The translations under genes and the position numbers were made by a program. Of a stretch of DNA of 64,000 nt, positions 35,430-43,556 are shown one piece after another (the stretch's first letter is position 1; every line of letters begins with the position of its first letter). The notes beneath the pieces are model-generated. The model was not told the origin of the DNA and made no database searches. It saw only the letters and a list, made by a program, of their open reading frames with translations. The stretch comes from Nafulsella turpanensis ZLM-10 (GTDB taxonomy: Bacteria; Bacteroidota; Bacteroidia; Cytophagales; Cyclobacteriaceae): positions 1-64,000 of the forward strand of contig NZ_ANNU01000010.1 of assembly GCF_000346615.1 (NCBI RefSeq), written 5' to 3'.

Positions 35430-36791
35430 TTACTTTTTTATCTCCTGAACAGCTTCCTTAAGTGAGTTTAAGGTTTCGCGCAACTCTGCTGAGCCATTGG
35501 AAAATAAACTACCATTATTTTCTGGGTAAAAACGTGGGGGTAGATATACCTTCTGAATCGTTTCCATGATCATTTTTTCCCTACTTGTATCCTTGTTTTT
35601 AAAAGCTTCCGAGATTTCATCAGCATAGGCGTTGATGGTCATAGCTACTGCAGCTTTGAAGGCATACTCTTCCTTTAAGCTTCTTTCTTTGGAATACTGG
35701 TTGATAGCAAAACCAATCAGAATAAGTGCAGGAGAGGCCTTTAGTGCATTAATTACCAGGTTCACCCATTGTGTATCTGTTTGAGCTGGAATGGAGGTAA
35801 AGACAAAGTGAATCCAGAAGCCGCCTCCAATCACAATTAATATCATCACAACAAGCCAAGCCCATGTACTATAATTCAGTCCTTCCTGTCTTGTTTTAAA
35901 CGTATGCCCTAAGGCACCATCGGCCGCCTTCCCTGTTAGCTTGATAATTTCTTGCTTCTTCTCTTCAATGAACTGCTGATTCTCTTCGGTAAAGGTGAGA
36001 TTAGCTTCAATCTTTTTAAAAAACTCCTCCAAAGTAGCTACCGTTTCCTCCACCTCAGCCTTTACAGCCTTAAATTCTTTTTCATTAGCTAAAATGGTTT
36101 CTTCTACTTTCGTAAGGTTTGTTTCTTGTTTAGCCTTGATAGCGTCTATCTGACCAGCCTGTGTTGTACTGGTATTTAAAAGGTTTGCGATTTGCTGATT
36201 GTTAGACTGAGCTGAAGAAAAAGCTGCGGTTATTTCTGAAAACTGTTGCTTCTTCTCGTCCACCAATGTATCAAGCTCGCCCTTTTGCTTTTTCAAGCCT
36301 TTCTCAAACTCTTTATTACTTTTAATGCCTGCCTCTAAGCTGCTTTCAATCGCCTTCAACCTTCCCTCTAACTTAGAGGCATTTATTCCCCTGAGGTTAT
36401 GAGAGTGCACTGACGATTTATCCCAAAACCCGTGGATATATTGATAATATATTAACCTATTTAGAAAGCCTTCTGCAGCAGGGAGATTATTACCAGTTAT
36501 ATAGTTGATTAAGTACTGAAGGTCTTGTTGCAAATTGCTACTACCATATTCATTTTGAAAATTGTATTGAAATGGTAAAATGTGACCTAAGCCAGCTTCT
36601 GTTAGCTCCGCCTTAAACTGCCTGACCACTCGATTCCAAGTAGCTATAAACCACTCAGCATTATTCTGCCCCAGATTGATTTTAGCAGGATCTGGTTCTG
36701 AAGGATAAGCATCTGCTATCTTCTTTTCCACATCAAGTTTTTCAAGCTGGTTTAACAAGTTTTGTACCGTTGCAAGCTGGTTAGTATTCAT
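35430..36791 (-). CDS. Coiled-coil protein with two transmembrane helices, inside the RM operon
   Basis: A 453-residue protein that I do not recognise. Residues 1-135 form a soluble helical domain. Residues ~140-290 are a long Gln/Lys/Glu-rich coiled coil. Two membrane helices follow (about 309-332, WAWLVVMILIVIGGGFWIHFVF, shown here only in its centre WLVVMILIVIGGG; and 346-363, ASPALILIGFAIN), and a cytoplasmic C-terminal domain begins EEYAFKAAVAMTINAYADEI. It lies 18 bp downstream of hsdS and 3 bp before the DUF2971 gene. The layout, sensor domain plus coiled coil plus membrane hairpin, is like membrane effectors of defence systems. That comparison is inference. Confidence 0.8.
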   Translation of the reverse strand: MNTNQLATVQNLLNQLEKLDVEKKIADAYPSEPDPAKINLGQNNAEWFIATWNRVVRQFKAELTEAGLGHILPFQYNFQNEYGSSNLQQDLQYLINYITGNNLPAAEGFLNRLIYYQYIHGFWDKSSVHSHNLRGINASKLEGRLKAIESSLEAGIKSNKEFEKGLKKQKGELDTLVDEKKQQFSEITAAFSSAQSNNQQIANLLNTSTTQAGQIDAIKAKQETNLTKVEETILANEKEFKAVKAEVEETVATLEEFFKKIEANLTFTEENQQFIEEKKQEIIKLTGKAADGALGHTFKTRQEGLNYSTWAWLVVMILIVIGGGFWIHFVFTSIPAQTDTQWVNLVINALKASPALILIGFAINQYSKERSLKEEYAFKAAVAMTINAYADEISEAFKNKDTSREKMIMETIQKVYLPPRFYPENNGSLFSNGSAELRETLNSLKEAVQEIKK

Positions 36792-36809
36792 AGTGAGTAG
36801 TCTATATTA

Positions 36810-38063
36810 TTAAACCAAGCGTTTCTTTCCTGTAAGCAATTGCTGCATCAGGCCCTTCTTCTGCTGCTTTAGCTGATTCATCTTTTGCTTGAGAAGGGTG
36901 ATTTCGGCTTCTGAAGCTTTAAGCACCATTACAATAGCCTGCTGCTCCTCAAGTGGAGGCAACTGCATCTTCTCCTTAAGAAAAAGCTTAAAGTCAAAAG
37001 TCATTTTTTCGATATGTACCCCATAACTTGACCGATAAGTTTGGTGGTAGAATTTAGGCAGCTTCGATATCCAATCCAAAAATTCAACATTCAGTTTATT
37101 TGGGTCTTTCGCTACTGCAGCGATGTAAGAGCCAGAAATCTTCATACCATCAAACGCCTCAGTGGTCAGGCCTGATGCGCCATGAACAATCTGCATCTTA
37201 GAGATTAAGAAATCACCAGCTTTAGCCGTTCTGAGGTTTTTGGTAAGAATTTGGCTTCCGTTCAAGCTCTCTCGATGGAAGAGTCCTCCAGACCGCCTTT
37301 TCACACTAATCAAATCATAGAGCTCATCATCATTCCAGTCCACAGGTCGCTTAACCTCCTTAAGCACTTTGCCGTATTCAACCTCCCTCCACTCCCCACT
37401 AAACCCAGGCAGGCGTTTCTTACCGGTAAGGAGCTGTTCCATCAAGCCTTTTTTGCGCTGCTCTTTCTGCGCAATCAGCTGGCTAAGCGTATCGATGGCT
37501 TTATCCCAGGTGCCTAAGCAGGCCGCAATGGCTTTTTGCTCTGGAAGAGGTGGAGTTGGTACAACTAACCACTTTTTAAGGTTGGTTGGATTAATATTAC
37601 ACTGACTTACCCCAACGGTTGCTAAAGCCTTTAGCTTAGTTTGAGTCCTAGAACTATTAAAAAAATAGTTAACAAATTCAGGGTTAGCCGCATCTTTCCT
37701 AATTCTAAATCTTACTAGATAAGAGGCAAAAGTATACGTGCCATCTAAATCAAAAATTCCTGTTTTACCTACCAAATCATAACTATTGGTCCTATTGAAC
37801 AGTAAATCTCCAATTTGAAGCTGATAGGTTAATAAGTCATTTTCATTAATTGAGACTAAATCGACCTTGTCAGGATTCATTTTCCCGTTAAGAAAATTGT
37901 TCATCTTGAACATGGGAATAGTTCCATCCTCATTTGAAGGTATAGATAAGCCATACTGCGACAAGGAAACAATGTCACCAAATTTCAAAGCGCCCCAATC
38001 TTCAGGAATTAATCCTAGCTTGGTTGGCTTGTAGCCTGCTTTTGTTTTTGTCATTATTTCCAT
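36810..38063 (-). CDS. hsdS: Type I restriction enzyme S subunit (HsdS)
   Basis: A 417-residue specificity subunit with two target-recognition domains (about 15-170 and 215-365), each followed by a conserved helical spacer. The spacers PPLPEQKAIAACLGTWDKAI...KKGLMEQLLTGKKRL and PPLEEQQAIVMVL...KKGLMQQLLTGKKRL are near repeats, as expected for the pseudo-dyad of S proteins. Each domain reads half of a bipartite DNA site; the site itself cannot be predicted. The recognition domains are AT-rich against the spacers, a usual mark of domain exchange. It follows hsdM by 1 bp. A likely start is MTKTKAGYKPTKLG, three residues inside. Confidence 0.95.
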   Translation of the reverse strand: MEIMTKTKAGYKPTKLGLIPEDWGALKFGDIVSLSQYGLSIPSNEDGTIPMFKMNNFLNGKMNPDKVDLVSINENDLLTYQLQIGDLLFNRTNSYDLVGKTGIFDLDGTYTFASYLVRFRIRKDAANPEFVNYFFNSSRTQTKLKALATVGVSQCNINPTNLKKWLVVPTPPLPEQKAIAACLGTWDKAIDTLSQLIAQKEQRKKGLMEQLLTGKKRLPGFSGEWREVEYGKVLKEVKRPVDWNDDELYDLISVKRRSGGLFHRESLNGSQILTKNLRTAKAGDFLISKMQIVHGASGLTTEAFDGMKISGSYIAAVAKDPNKLNVEFLDWISKLPKFYHQTYRSSYGVHIEKMTFDFKLFLKEKMQLPPLEEQQAIVMVLKASEAEITLLKQKMNQLKQQKKGLMQQLLTGKKRLV

Positions 38064-38064
38064 T

Positions 38065-39591
38065 TTACAGCCCCATTTTTTGCAAGTACACTTTCATTTC
38101 ACCCTGTACTTCCGTTAGCTCTGCTTCCAGGCGATCGATCTCGCCCTGCACGGCTGGAATATCTACCTCCTCTTCTTCCTCGAAGGTATCGACATAGCGC
38201 GGGATGTTGAGGTTGTACTCGTTTTCCTGCAGCTCTTCCGGTGTAACTACATAACTGTACTTTTCTTCCGCTACGCCAGCCGCCAACTCGCCCTTGGCAA
38301 AGTGCTCGTAGGTGCTTACAATCTTTTGCAGGTCTTCTTCGCGTAGCTTATTCTGGTTCTTCCCTGCATGATACTGCTGGCTGGCATCGATAAAGAGTAC
38401 GTTCTTGTTTGCTGCTTTACCCTTATTAAAAATCAGGATAGCCGCCGGTATTCCCGTACCAAAGAAAAGGTTGACCGGCAGACCAATTACTGCCTCCAAC
38501 AGGTTTTCTTCAATCGTCTTCTGGCGTATTTTGCCTTCGCTACTGCCGCGGAAAAGCACACCATGGGGTACCACTACCCCTACCTTACCATGTCCCTCAT
38601 AAGCCGATTCGAGCATGTGAGTGATAAAGGCCCAGTCGCCTTTGCTTTTTGGCGGCACCCCGCGCCAGAAACGGTTATAGGTATCGGCAGCCGCTTCGTC
38701 GGCACCCCATTTATCAAGGGAGAAGGGCGGGTTAGCTACTACAGTATCGAATTTCATCAGGCTATCGCCTTCTTTATGCTTGGGGTTACGGATGGTATCG
38801 CCCCAGCGGATGGCCGCATTATCGAAGCCATGCAGGAACATGTTCATTACTGCCAGCGCCCAGGTACTTCCGTTTGCCTCCTGCCCGTACAGCCTGAAGT
38901 TGTTGCTACCTACGACCTTACCCGCACGGATGAGCAGGGAGCCCGAACCACAGGTAGGGTCGTAAATGCGCGCCCCGGGTTCGCTTTTGGTCAGTCGGGC
39001 AATTAGCTCCGAGACCTCGGCTGGTGTGTAAAATTCACCCGCCTTTTTACCGGCATCGCTGGCAAAGTTGGCAATCAGGTATTCATAAGCATCCCCAATA
39101 ATATCACTACCGGCCAGATGAGAAGGCATCAGGTCGAGCGCACTAAAATCAATCAGCAGATTCTTCAGGCGGCTATTTTTTCCTTTGGCATCGCCCAGAT
39201 TGCTGCTGTTGAAGGAAATATTGCGGAAAATACCGGAGCCATCTTCACTCGTCAGCTTTTCACGGTTGGCTTCTTCCAGATCCGATAACGCTATGTCTAT
39301 AAGTTCGCCAATGTTCGGCTCATTCCGGTGCTCGTACAGGTAACTGAACTGGCTGTTGGCCGGCACCACAAAGCGCTCCATGCGCATGGCACGCTCGGCC
39401 CGCGCTTCATCGCCTTCGTACTTCTCAAGGTACTCGCGCCGCTTTTCCTGATTTACATCACTTACATACTTCAGGAAAAGCATGGTTAGAATGTAGTCTT
39501 TGTACTGGCTCGGGTCAATAACGCCTCGAAAGGTATCGCAGGCATTCCAGACAATGCGATTAATATCCTGCTGTTTTATAGGTGTGCTCAT
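38065..39591 (-). CDS. hsdM: Type I restriction enzyme M subunit (HsdM)
   Basis: A 508-residue N6-adenine DNA methyltransferase subunit. It has the N-terminal HsdM helical domain (VWNACDTFRGVIDPSQYKDYIL), the family signature GKKAGEFYTPAEVSELIARL, SAM-binding motif I DPTCGSGSLLIRAG and catalytic motif IV NPPFSLDKW. It modifies the host copy of the target site when bound to HsdS. The start overlaps the half-size S-like gene by 4 bp (ATGA). GC content and codon use are like hsdR and unlike the S, DUF2971 and coiled-coil genes between them. Length is normal. Confidence 0.96.
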   Translation of the reverse strand: MSTPIKQQDINRIVWNACDTFRGVIDPSQYKDYILTMLFLKYVSDVNQEKRREYLEKYEGDEARAERAMRMERFVVPANSQFSYLYEHRNEPNIGELIDIALSDLEEANREKLTSEDGSGIFRNISFNSSNLGDAKGKNSRLKNLLIDFSALDLMPSHLAGSDIIGDAYEYLIANFASDAGKKAGEFYTPAEVSELIARLTKSEPGARIYDPTCGSGSLLIRAGKVVGSNNFRLYGQEANGSTWALAVMNMFLHGFDNAAIRWGDTIRNPKHKEGDSLMKFDTVVANPPFSLDKWGADEAAADTYNRFWRGVPPKSKGDWAFITHMLESAYEGHGKVGVVVPHGVLFRGSSEGKIRQKTIEENLLEAVIGLPVNLFFGTGIPAAILIFNKGKAANKNVLFIDASQQYHAGKNQNKLREEDLQKIVSTYEHFAKGELAAGVAEEKYSYVVTPEELQENEYNLNIPRYVDTFEEEEEVDIPAVQGEIDRLEAELTEVQGEMKVYLQKMGL

Positions 39592-40142
39592 AGGGTCTTG
39601 TAAAGTTGTTCTTTGAAAAGCGTTTCTTTTAGAGAAGACAGTTGGCCCCTAAGCCTGCGTTCTTTTCGGAACAGACTGTCTAAGTTAACAATATTCTTTT
39701 GGCGTTCCATAGGTGGAAGCGGAATTTCCAGCTCACCGAGTGTTTTAAGGCTGATAGAAGGAATATTAGTCCCTACGGCAGAAGCTTTCAGCTGTGCCTG
39801 TGTTCTTGAATGATTTATGAACCATGCAAGATACTCCGGCAGCAGTACAGCAACATCTAATTCTTTTAGAGTTGCGAAAGCGCTAGAGGCAATGGCCGGA
39901 TGAACAGCGTTTTTATATACATGGGCAAAATAATTAGGCCCTTTAATCACCACCATCATATCACCCGTCCCCAGCCAAAATTTCATATACTGCTTCTCTT
40001 CCAAAATAGATGGTTCGATATCACCCTTTAGCTGGAAATCCTGATCGAAGTCGGTAACTTTAAGATAAAAGGCCGTTCCCTCAGGATGCGTCCGGAAGTG
40101 CCGGCCAGCCATCAATCTACAAATGTGCTTTAACTTTTTCAT
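39588..40142 (-). CDS. Half-size HsdS-like protein at the head of the RM operon
   Basis: A 184-residue protein with one target-recognition-like domain (1-130) ending in the S-subunit pattern VGTNIPSISLKTLGELEIPLPP and a helical tail (MERQKNIVNLDSLFRKERRLRGQL). It has no second domain. It is the first gene of the operon and overlaps hsdM by 4 bp, so it is made together with the full HsdS. Half S proteins can dimerise into a working specificity subunit, so this could give an alternative specificity or a regulator of methylation. It is an intact frame, not an obvious fragment of the neighbouring hsdS. Confidence 0.82.
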   Translation of the reverse strand: MKKLKHICRLMAGRHFRTHPEGTAFYLKVTDFDQDFQLKGDIEPSILEEKQYMKFWLGTGDMMVVIKGPNYFAHVYKNAVHPAIASSAFATLKELDVAVLLPEYLAWFINHSRTQAQLKASAVGTNIPSISLKTLGELEIPLPPMERQKNIVNLDSLFRKERRLRGQLSSLKETLFKEQLYKTL

Positions 40143-40286
40143 TAAATTTCTTAGTAAATTCTATACGAAAGTAGGATAATAATTTTCAATTTCATAGATT
40201 TAAATCGAAGTATTCGTTCTACGAAAACCATTTTTCCAAAAAAGGAGCCTCTTGGCGGCAAGAGTGATTGCCAGAATATTTATTAT

Positions 40287-41549
40287 ATGAGCACTGAAAC
40301 CAACCCTTTGTCACACCTTTCTGAGAGTGAAATGAACCAACTCATCGAGCGGTATTATGCTGGTGAGAAAGTTAAAGATCTTGCAGAAGATTTTAATCTC
40401 AACTTGAAGAACAACCAGTTAGTAAACCATTTCCCTGCAAAGCAACTTGATGAGAACTGTCCTTACTGCTCTTTAAATTTGTATCAGCCTTATCAACCTC
40501 GTGGCGGCTATGGCAATGACAAAAAATATTGTAGAATATGTGAGCATACAGAAAACACCTGGAGAACCTGTTATTGCGAAGGGTGTACAAAGACGAGAAT
40601 CCAACAGCAGCAGGAAAAAGAACGTATTGACCTTGAGAATCGCCAGAAAGAACAAGAAAAGTTGTCTGGTGCATTTGAATTTCTTAAAAACTTAGAAGCT
40701 GTTTCTTTACAGGAATTAACCTTAAAGGAAAGGACTGCACTAGGTGCATATTCGAGACTCTGCCTTTCTGACGACTTAACCTATCTAAAGCCAGTATTAA
40801 CAGGTAATATAAACTTTTCACCAACCCCTGAATATACCATAGAGTGTATTAAAACTCTTGCAAATAGAAATATTATATTACCCAGCATCATTTCAGATCC
40901 GGATCACTTTTCTCTTGATAGCGATGGCAGTTTTAGCTATAGGATGCTTCAGGTTCATTACGAATTAAATATTGAAGAAGAAGGCCTTAATAAAGTCCCC
41001 CTATTAGATGAGGTCATGAGTCCAAACCTAAACATTAATACCGAGGAGGCCTTTGGACTGTGGGAGGAAATTGCTTTACATGAATGTATAGAATCTTTAA
41101 AATACAATGTTCAGGTAACTTTAAATCACGAAATTCAAATAGGTGATAAAACTGTGTGGACAATTAAAGAGATGCTGAAAAACTTCTCTGTCTCACAAAT
41201 ATTCTACATTTTTTATAGCAGAACTACCTATGCGTTACGGTGGATGACCGAACAGGGAGTTTATGCTAAACATGCCGCCAACTCTATAATTGGAAATTCT
41301 CAAAAATATGCCGATAGGGCCATTGCAAACCAGTACAACATCAAAGGATCTTGGAGAAGCCATAATACCCTTCCGCAATCTGCAATAAGCACTTTCTTTT
41401 TTGATACAGTTTTGAAAATTGGTGATGACGGATTTGTAATGCCTCCTAATATAGAACGAATAAAGAGAGCATTAAAAGTTGAAGACAATTCACCCTTAGA
41501 CCATGCTGGCGATGATAATAATACTCCCCCTCCAACAGAGGAAATGTAG
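40287..41549 (+). CDS. Zinc-ribbon protein divergent from the RM operon
   Basis: A 420-residue AT-rich protein. Residues ~15-40 (MNQLIERYYAGEKVKDLAEDFNL) look like a helix-turn-helix. Next are two paired-cysteine clusters, CPYCSLN...CRIC and CYCEGC (about 59-101), then a coiled-coil stretch rich in Gln/Glu/Arg (KTRIQQQQEKERIDLENRQKEQE, here only partly quoted as QQQQEKERIDLE). The C-terminal 280 residues have no known domain. It is divergent from the half-S gene with 144 bp between starts and may regulate the RM operon or be an independent defence gene. I know no family name for it. Confidence 0.78.
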   Translation: MSTETNPLSHLSESEMNQLIERYYAGEKVKDLAEDFNLNLKNNQLVNHFPAKQLDENCPYCSLNLYQPYQPRGGYGNDKKYCRICEHTENTWRTCYCEGCTKTRIQQQQEKERIDLENRQKEQEKLSGAFEFLKNLEAVSLQELTLKERTALGAYSRLCLSDDLTYLKPVLTGNINFSPTPEYTIECIKTLANRNIILPSIISDPDHFSLDSDGSFSYRMLQVHYELNIEEEGLNKVPLLDEVMSPNLNINTEEAFGLWEEIALHECIESLKYNVQVTLNHEIQIGDKTVWTIKEMLKNFSVSQIFYIFYSRTTYALRWMTEQGVYAKHAANSIIGNSQKYADRAIANQYNIKGSWRSHNTLPQSAISTFFFDTVLKIGDDGFVMPPNIERIKRALKVEDNSPLDHAGDDNNTPPPTEEM

Positions 41550-41633
41550 CAAACGCATACTTAACCTTTAACCCAAGATAGCAACTGCTACATTTCTTAT
41601 TAAAGGTACCAATTTATGGATAGCGGCCTGTCC

Positions 41634-41684
41634 GATATAGCTTTCTTCAGCTAAACGCAGGAGTATGATCGTTTAGGCTATATC
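41634..41684. other. Nested inverted repeat with one-sided bulge
   Basis: GATATAGC (41634-41641) pairs with GCTATATC (41677-41684) and CTAAACG (41651-41657) pairs with CGTTTAG (41670-41676). On the right arm the two halves are continuous; on the left they are split by nine bases, so the fold has a single extrahelical bulge. No T-run follows. It lies between the zinc-ribbon gene and the integrase gene. Bulged stems like this occur in single-strand recombination sites; function here is unknown. Confidence 0.5.
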
Positions 41685-41820
41685 CACTAACGCTTTTTTC
41701 CTTCCAGCCTAATATCCAACACAAGAAGGATTAGAGCTAAATAATATTGAGGCTCAGGTTCTTAATCCCCTTCTGCTTCAGCCATACCCTAAAAAAGAGG
41801 AAAAGATCTTAAGAAGTACC

Positions 41821-43044
41821 TCAAAAAGATGCCTCCTGTAGCTTTTTCTTTAGCTTGCCCATATCCTCACTCAGCTTCCGCTCCACCACTTTAGCATAAA
41901 TCTGGGTGGTGCTGATCATGGAGTGGCCCAGCATCTTACTCACTGATTCGATGGGCACTCCATTGGAAAGAGTAATAGTAGTGGCAAAGGTATGCCGGGC
42001 CAGGTGGAAAGTCAGGTGTTTTTCAATACCGCAAACATCCGCAACTTCTTTTAAATAGCTGTTAAGCTTCTGGTTGGAAATGGGAGGAAAAACCCTGCCT
42101 GCCACTATAGCACGCTTATGGTTTTTATACTGCTCAAGAATTTCCAGGGCTTTGGGCAGTAGCGGGACACGCACCAAACTGCCGGTCTTCTGCCGGTCCA
42201 GTATCAACCACTTATCTCCATCAACACCTGTTACGATATTGCTGGCCTCTAACTGCATCAGGTCAATATAAGCTAGTCCTGTATAGCAGCTAAAGATGAA
42301 GAAGTCCCGCACCATCTGCAGGCGCGGAATCTCAAAAACCTTTTTCTCAACCGCTGCTAATTCTTCTTTTGTCAGACACTCCCGCTCGACCTTGTCAAAC
42401 TTCAGCTTAAAACTGGCAAAGGGATTCTTCTCCAGCCATTCCATCCTCAGGGCCAGGTTCACCATCTTCCGGAATCGCTCCAGGTGCTTCATCACTCCAT
42501 TATTGCCAAGCGGCTTATGGTGATCCTCCGGTTCATATGTACGCAGAAAGTACTCAAAATCACAGATGAAACGGTAGTTCAGCTTAGAGAGGTAAATATC
42601 TTTTTGATGGCAAACATCCAGAAGGAATCGCTGCAGGTATTTCTGGGTGGTAAAGTAGTTCTTCATCGTCCCTGGCGCAAGACTGCTTTTCATCTGGGTG
42701 TTGTGATAGTGAACGATCTCCAGCAGCGTGTGCTCGGCCGCTTCTTCCTTTATCCCCAGGTAAGCATTTTTCAGACCTTCAGCCGTAACCTCCATTCTGC
42801 CAGCTTTCATTTCCTGGTAATACTGAAAAATAGTGGCTTCCACCTGCTTGAGATAAGCATTCACGCTCCTGCCTTCCTCGCTGGTGGACTTGGCCTGGCC
42901 GTTCTGCCAGATGGATTTCCGGATCTTTTTTTTAACAGAAAATTCTGCCCGCTGCTGGTTCACTGTAATGCGGCAGTAGATGAGGCCTTCCTCTTTACGG
43001 GCCTTAACATTTCTGAGGATAAAGGTGGTACTGTAGGTGTTCAT
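41821..43044 (-). CDS. Phage-type tyrosine integrase (Bacteroidota mobile-element type)
   Basis: About 407 residues from the preferred start MNTYSTTFILRN at 43044; an upstream Met at 43068 adds eight residues. The arm-binding domain (KKKIRKSIWQNGQ) and SAM-like core domain (about 100-215) lead to the catalytic domain with CYTGLAYIDLMQL (Arg of the usual first box replaced by Ala-Tyr-type sequence), a KTGSLVRVPL hairpin, HLARHTFATT, LGHSMISTTQIYAKV with His and Tyr. Lack of Arg in the first box is frequent among Bacteroidota integrases of mobile elements. It lies next to tRNA-Pro and could have brought in the defence island. The left end of such an element was not found. Confidence 0.9.
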   Translation of the reverse strand: MNTYSTTFILRNVKARKEEGLIYCRITVNQQRAEFSVKKKIRKSIWQNGQAKSTSEEGRSVNAYLKQVEATIFQYYQEMKAGRMEVTAEGLKNAYLGIKEEAAEHTLLEIVHYHNTQMKSSLAPGTMKNYFTTQKYLQRFLLDVCHQKDIYLSKLNYRFICDFEYFLRTYEPEDHHKPLGNNGVMKHLERFRKMVNLALRMEWLEKNPFASFKLKFDKVERECLTKEELAAVEKKVFEIPRLQMVRDFFIFSCYTGLAYIDLMQLEASNIVTGVDGDKWLILDRQKTGSLVRVPLLPKALEILEQYKNHKRAIVAGRVFPPISNQKLNSYLKEVADVCGIEKHLTFHLARHTFATTITLSNGVPIESVSKMLGHSMISTTQIYAKVVERKLSEDMGKLKKKLQEASF

Positions 43045-43083
43045 GGCAATTGGTTTTAAATGACTCACTTTATAGTTTCATTA

Positions 43084-43205
43084 CTCACCAGTTCCCTGCA
43101 CAAACAGCCTCAAAACAAATCAATATAAATTACTGAATAACAGTGATTTACACGGTATTAGGTGAGTCTTTTCACAAGATAAAAAGACTCACCTAATAAC
43201 TCACC
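43084..43205. repeat. GTGAGT/ACTCACC repeat cluster upstream of the integrase
   Basis: The heptamer ACTCACC occurs at 43084-43090, 43187-43193 and 43199-43205, with its reverse GGTGAGT at 43161-43167. The centre is a 17-bp perfect inverted repeat: TATTAGGTGAGTCTTTT (43156-43172) and its complement (43182-43198) with nine bases between. The cluster sits 40-160 bp upstream of the integrase start. It suits arm-type integrase sites, an excisionase site or an operator. Confidence 0.6.
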
Positions 43206-43250
43206 TGCAGACTGAAAATATTTAGATATTATGGAAGGCCTGAAAATAAA

Positions 43251-43283
43251 AAAACCTTCTAAATATTAAATTTAGAAGGTTTT
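43251..43283 (-). terminator. Intrinsic terminator of tRNA-Pro
   Basis: AAAACCTTCTAAA (43251-43263) pairs perfectly with TTTAGAAGGTTTT (43271-43283), loop 7 nt. Read on the minus strand the stem ends in seven T residues. It lies 24 bp beyond the tRNA 3' end. Confidence 0.85.
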
Positions 43284-43306
43284 ACCGACATTTGATGTCC
43301 TCAAAG

Positions 43307-43380
43307 TCGGGGTGAGAAGATTCGAACTTCCGACCCCTTGCACCCCATGCAAGTACGCTACCAGGCTGCGCTACACCCCG
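43307..43380 (-). tRNA. tRNA-Pro (anticodon GGG)
   Basis: A 74-nt cloverleaf on the minus strand: acceptor CGGGGTG (5') pairs with CACCCCG (3') with discriminator A at 43307, the D arm contains AGCGCAGCCTGGTAGCG, the anticodon stem CTTGC/GCAAG encloses the loop ATGGGGT with anticodon GGG, and the T arm is GGAAGTTCGAATCTTCT. No CCA is encoded. The 3' end faces the integrase gene at 41821-43044. Confidence 0.97.
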
Positions 43381-43492
43381 AATTTATTCTTTCAGATGAG
43401 GAAGAGGCTTGCACCACCCCTTCTGTTGTGAGTGCAATTATAGCAAATTTTTAAAAAATTCCCCAGCCTTTCCACCTTTTTACAGATAGCCG

Positions 43493-43500
43493 TACATTTG
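43493..43500 (+). promoter_or_regulatory. Bacteroidota-type -7 element (TACATTTG)
   Basis: TACATTTG matches the Bacteroidota -7 consensus TAnnTTTG, 57 bp before the start of the WG-repeat gene. The -33 element is weak (T-rich, no clear TTTG). Confidence 0.45.
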
Positions 43501-43556
43501 TAACAAAAAATTGAGCGGGAAGATATCCTTACCGTTACATTTTGTGTTGCACACTT

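Noticed and set aside
36810-43068. An invertible hsdS shufflon driven by the nearby integrase
   Set aside because: The half-size S gene and hsdS are in the same direction, share no long identical segment by eye, and no inverted repeats lie between them.
43542-43556. TTG start for the WG-repeat lipoprotein
   Set aside because: The ATG at 43557 directly precedes the lipoprotein signal; the five extra residues (two Cys) do not fit a signal peptide start.
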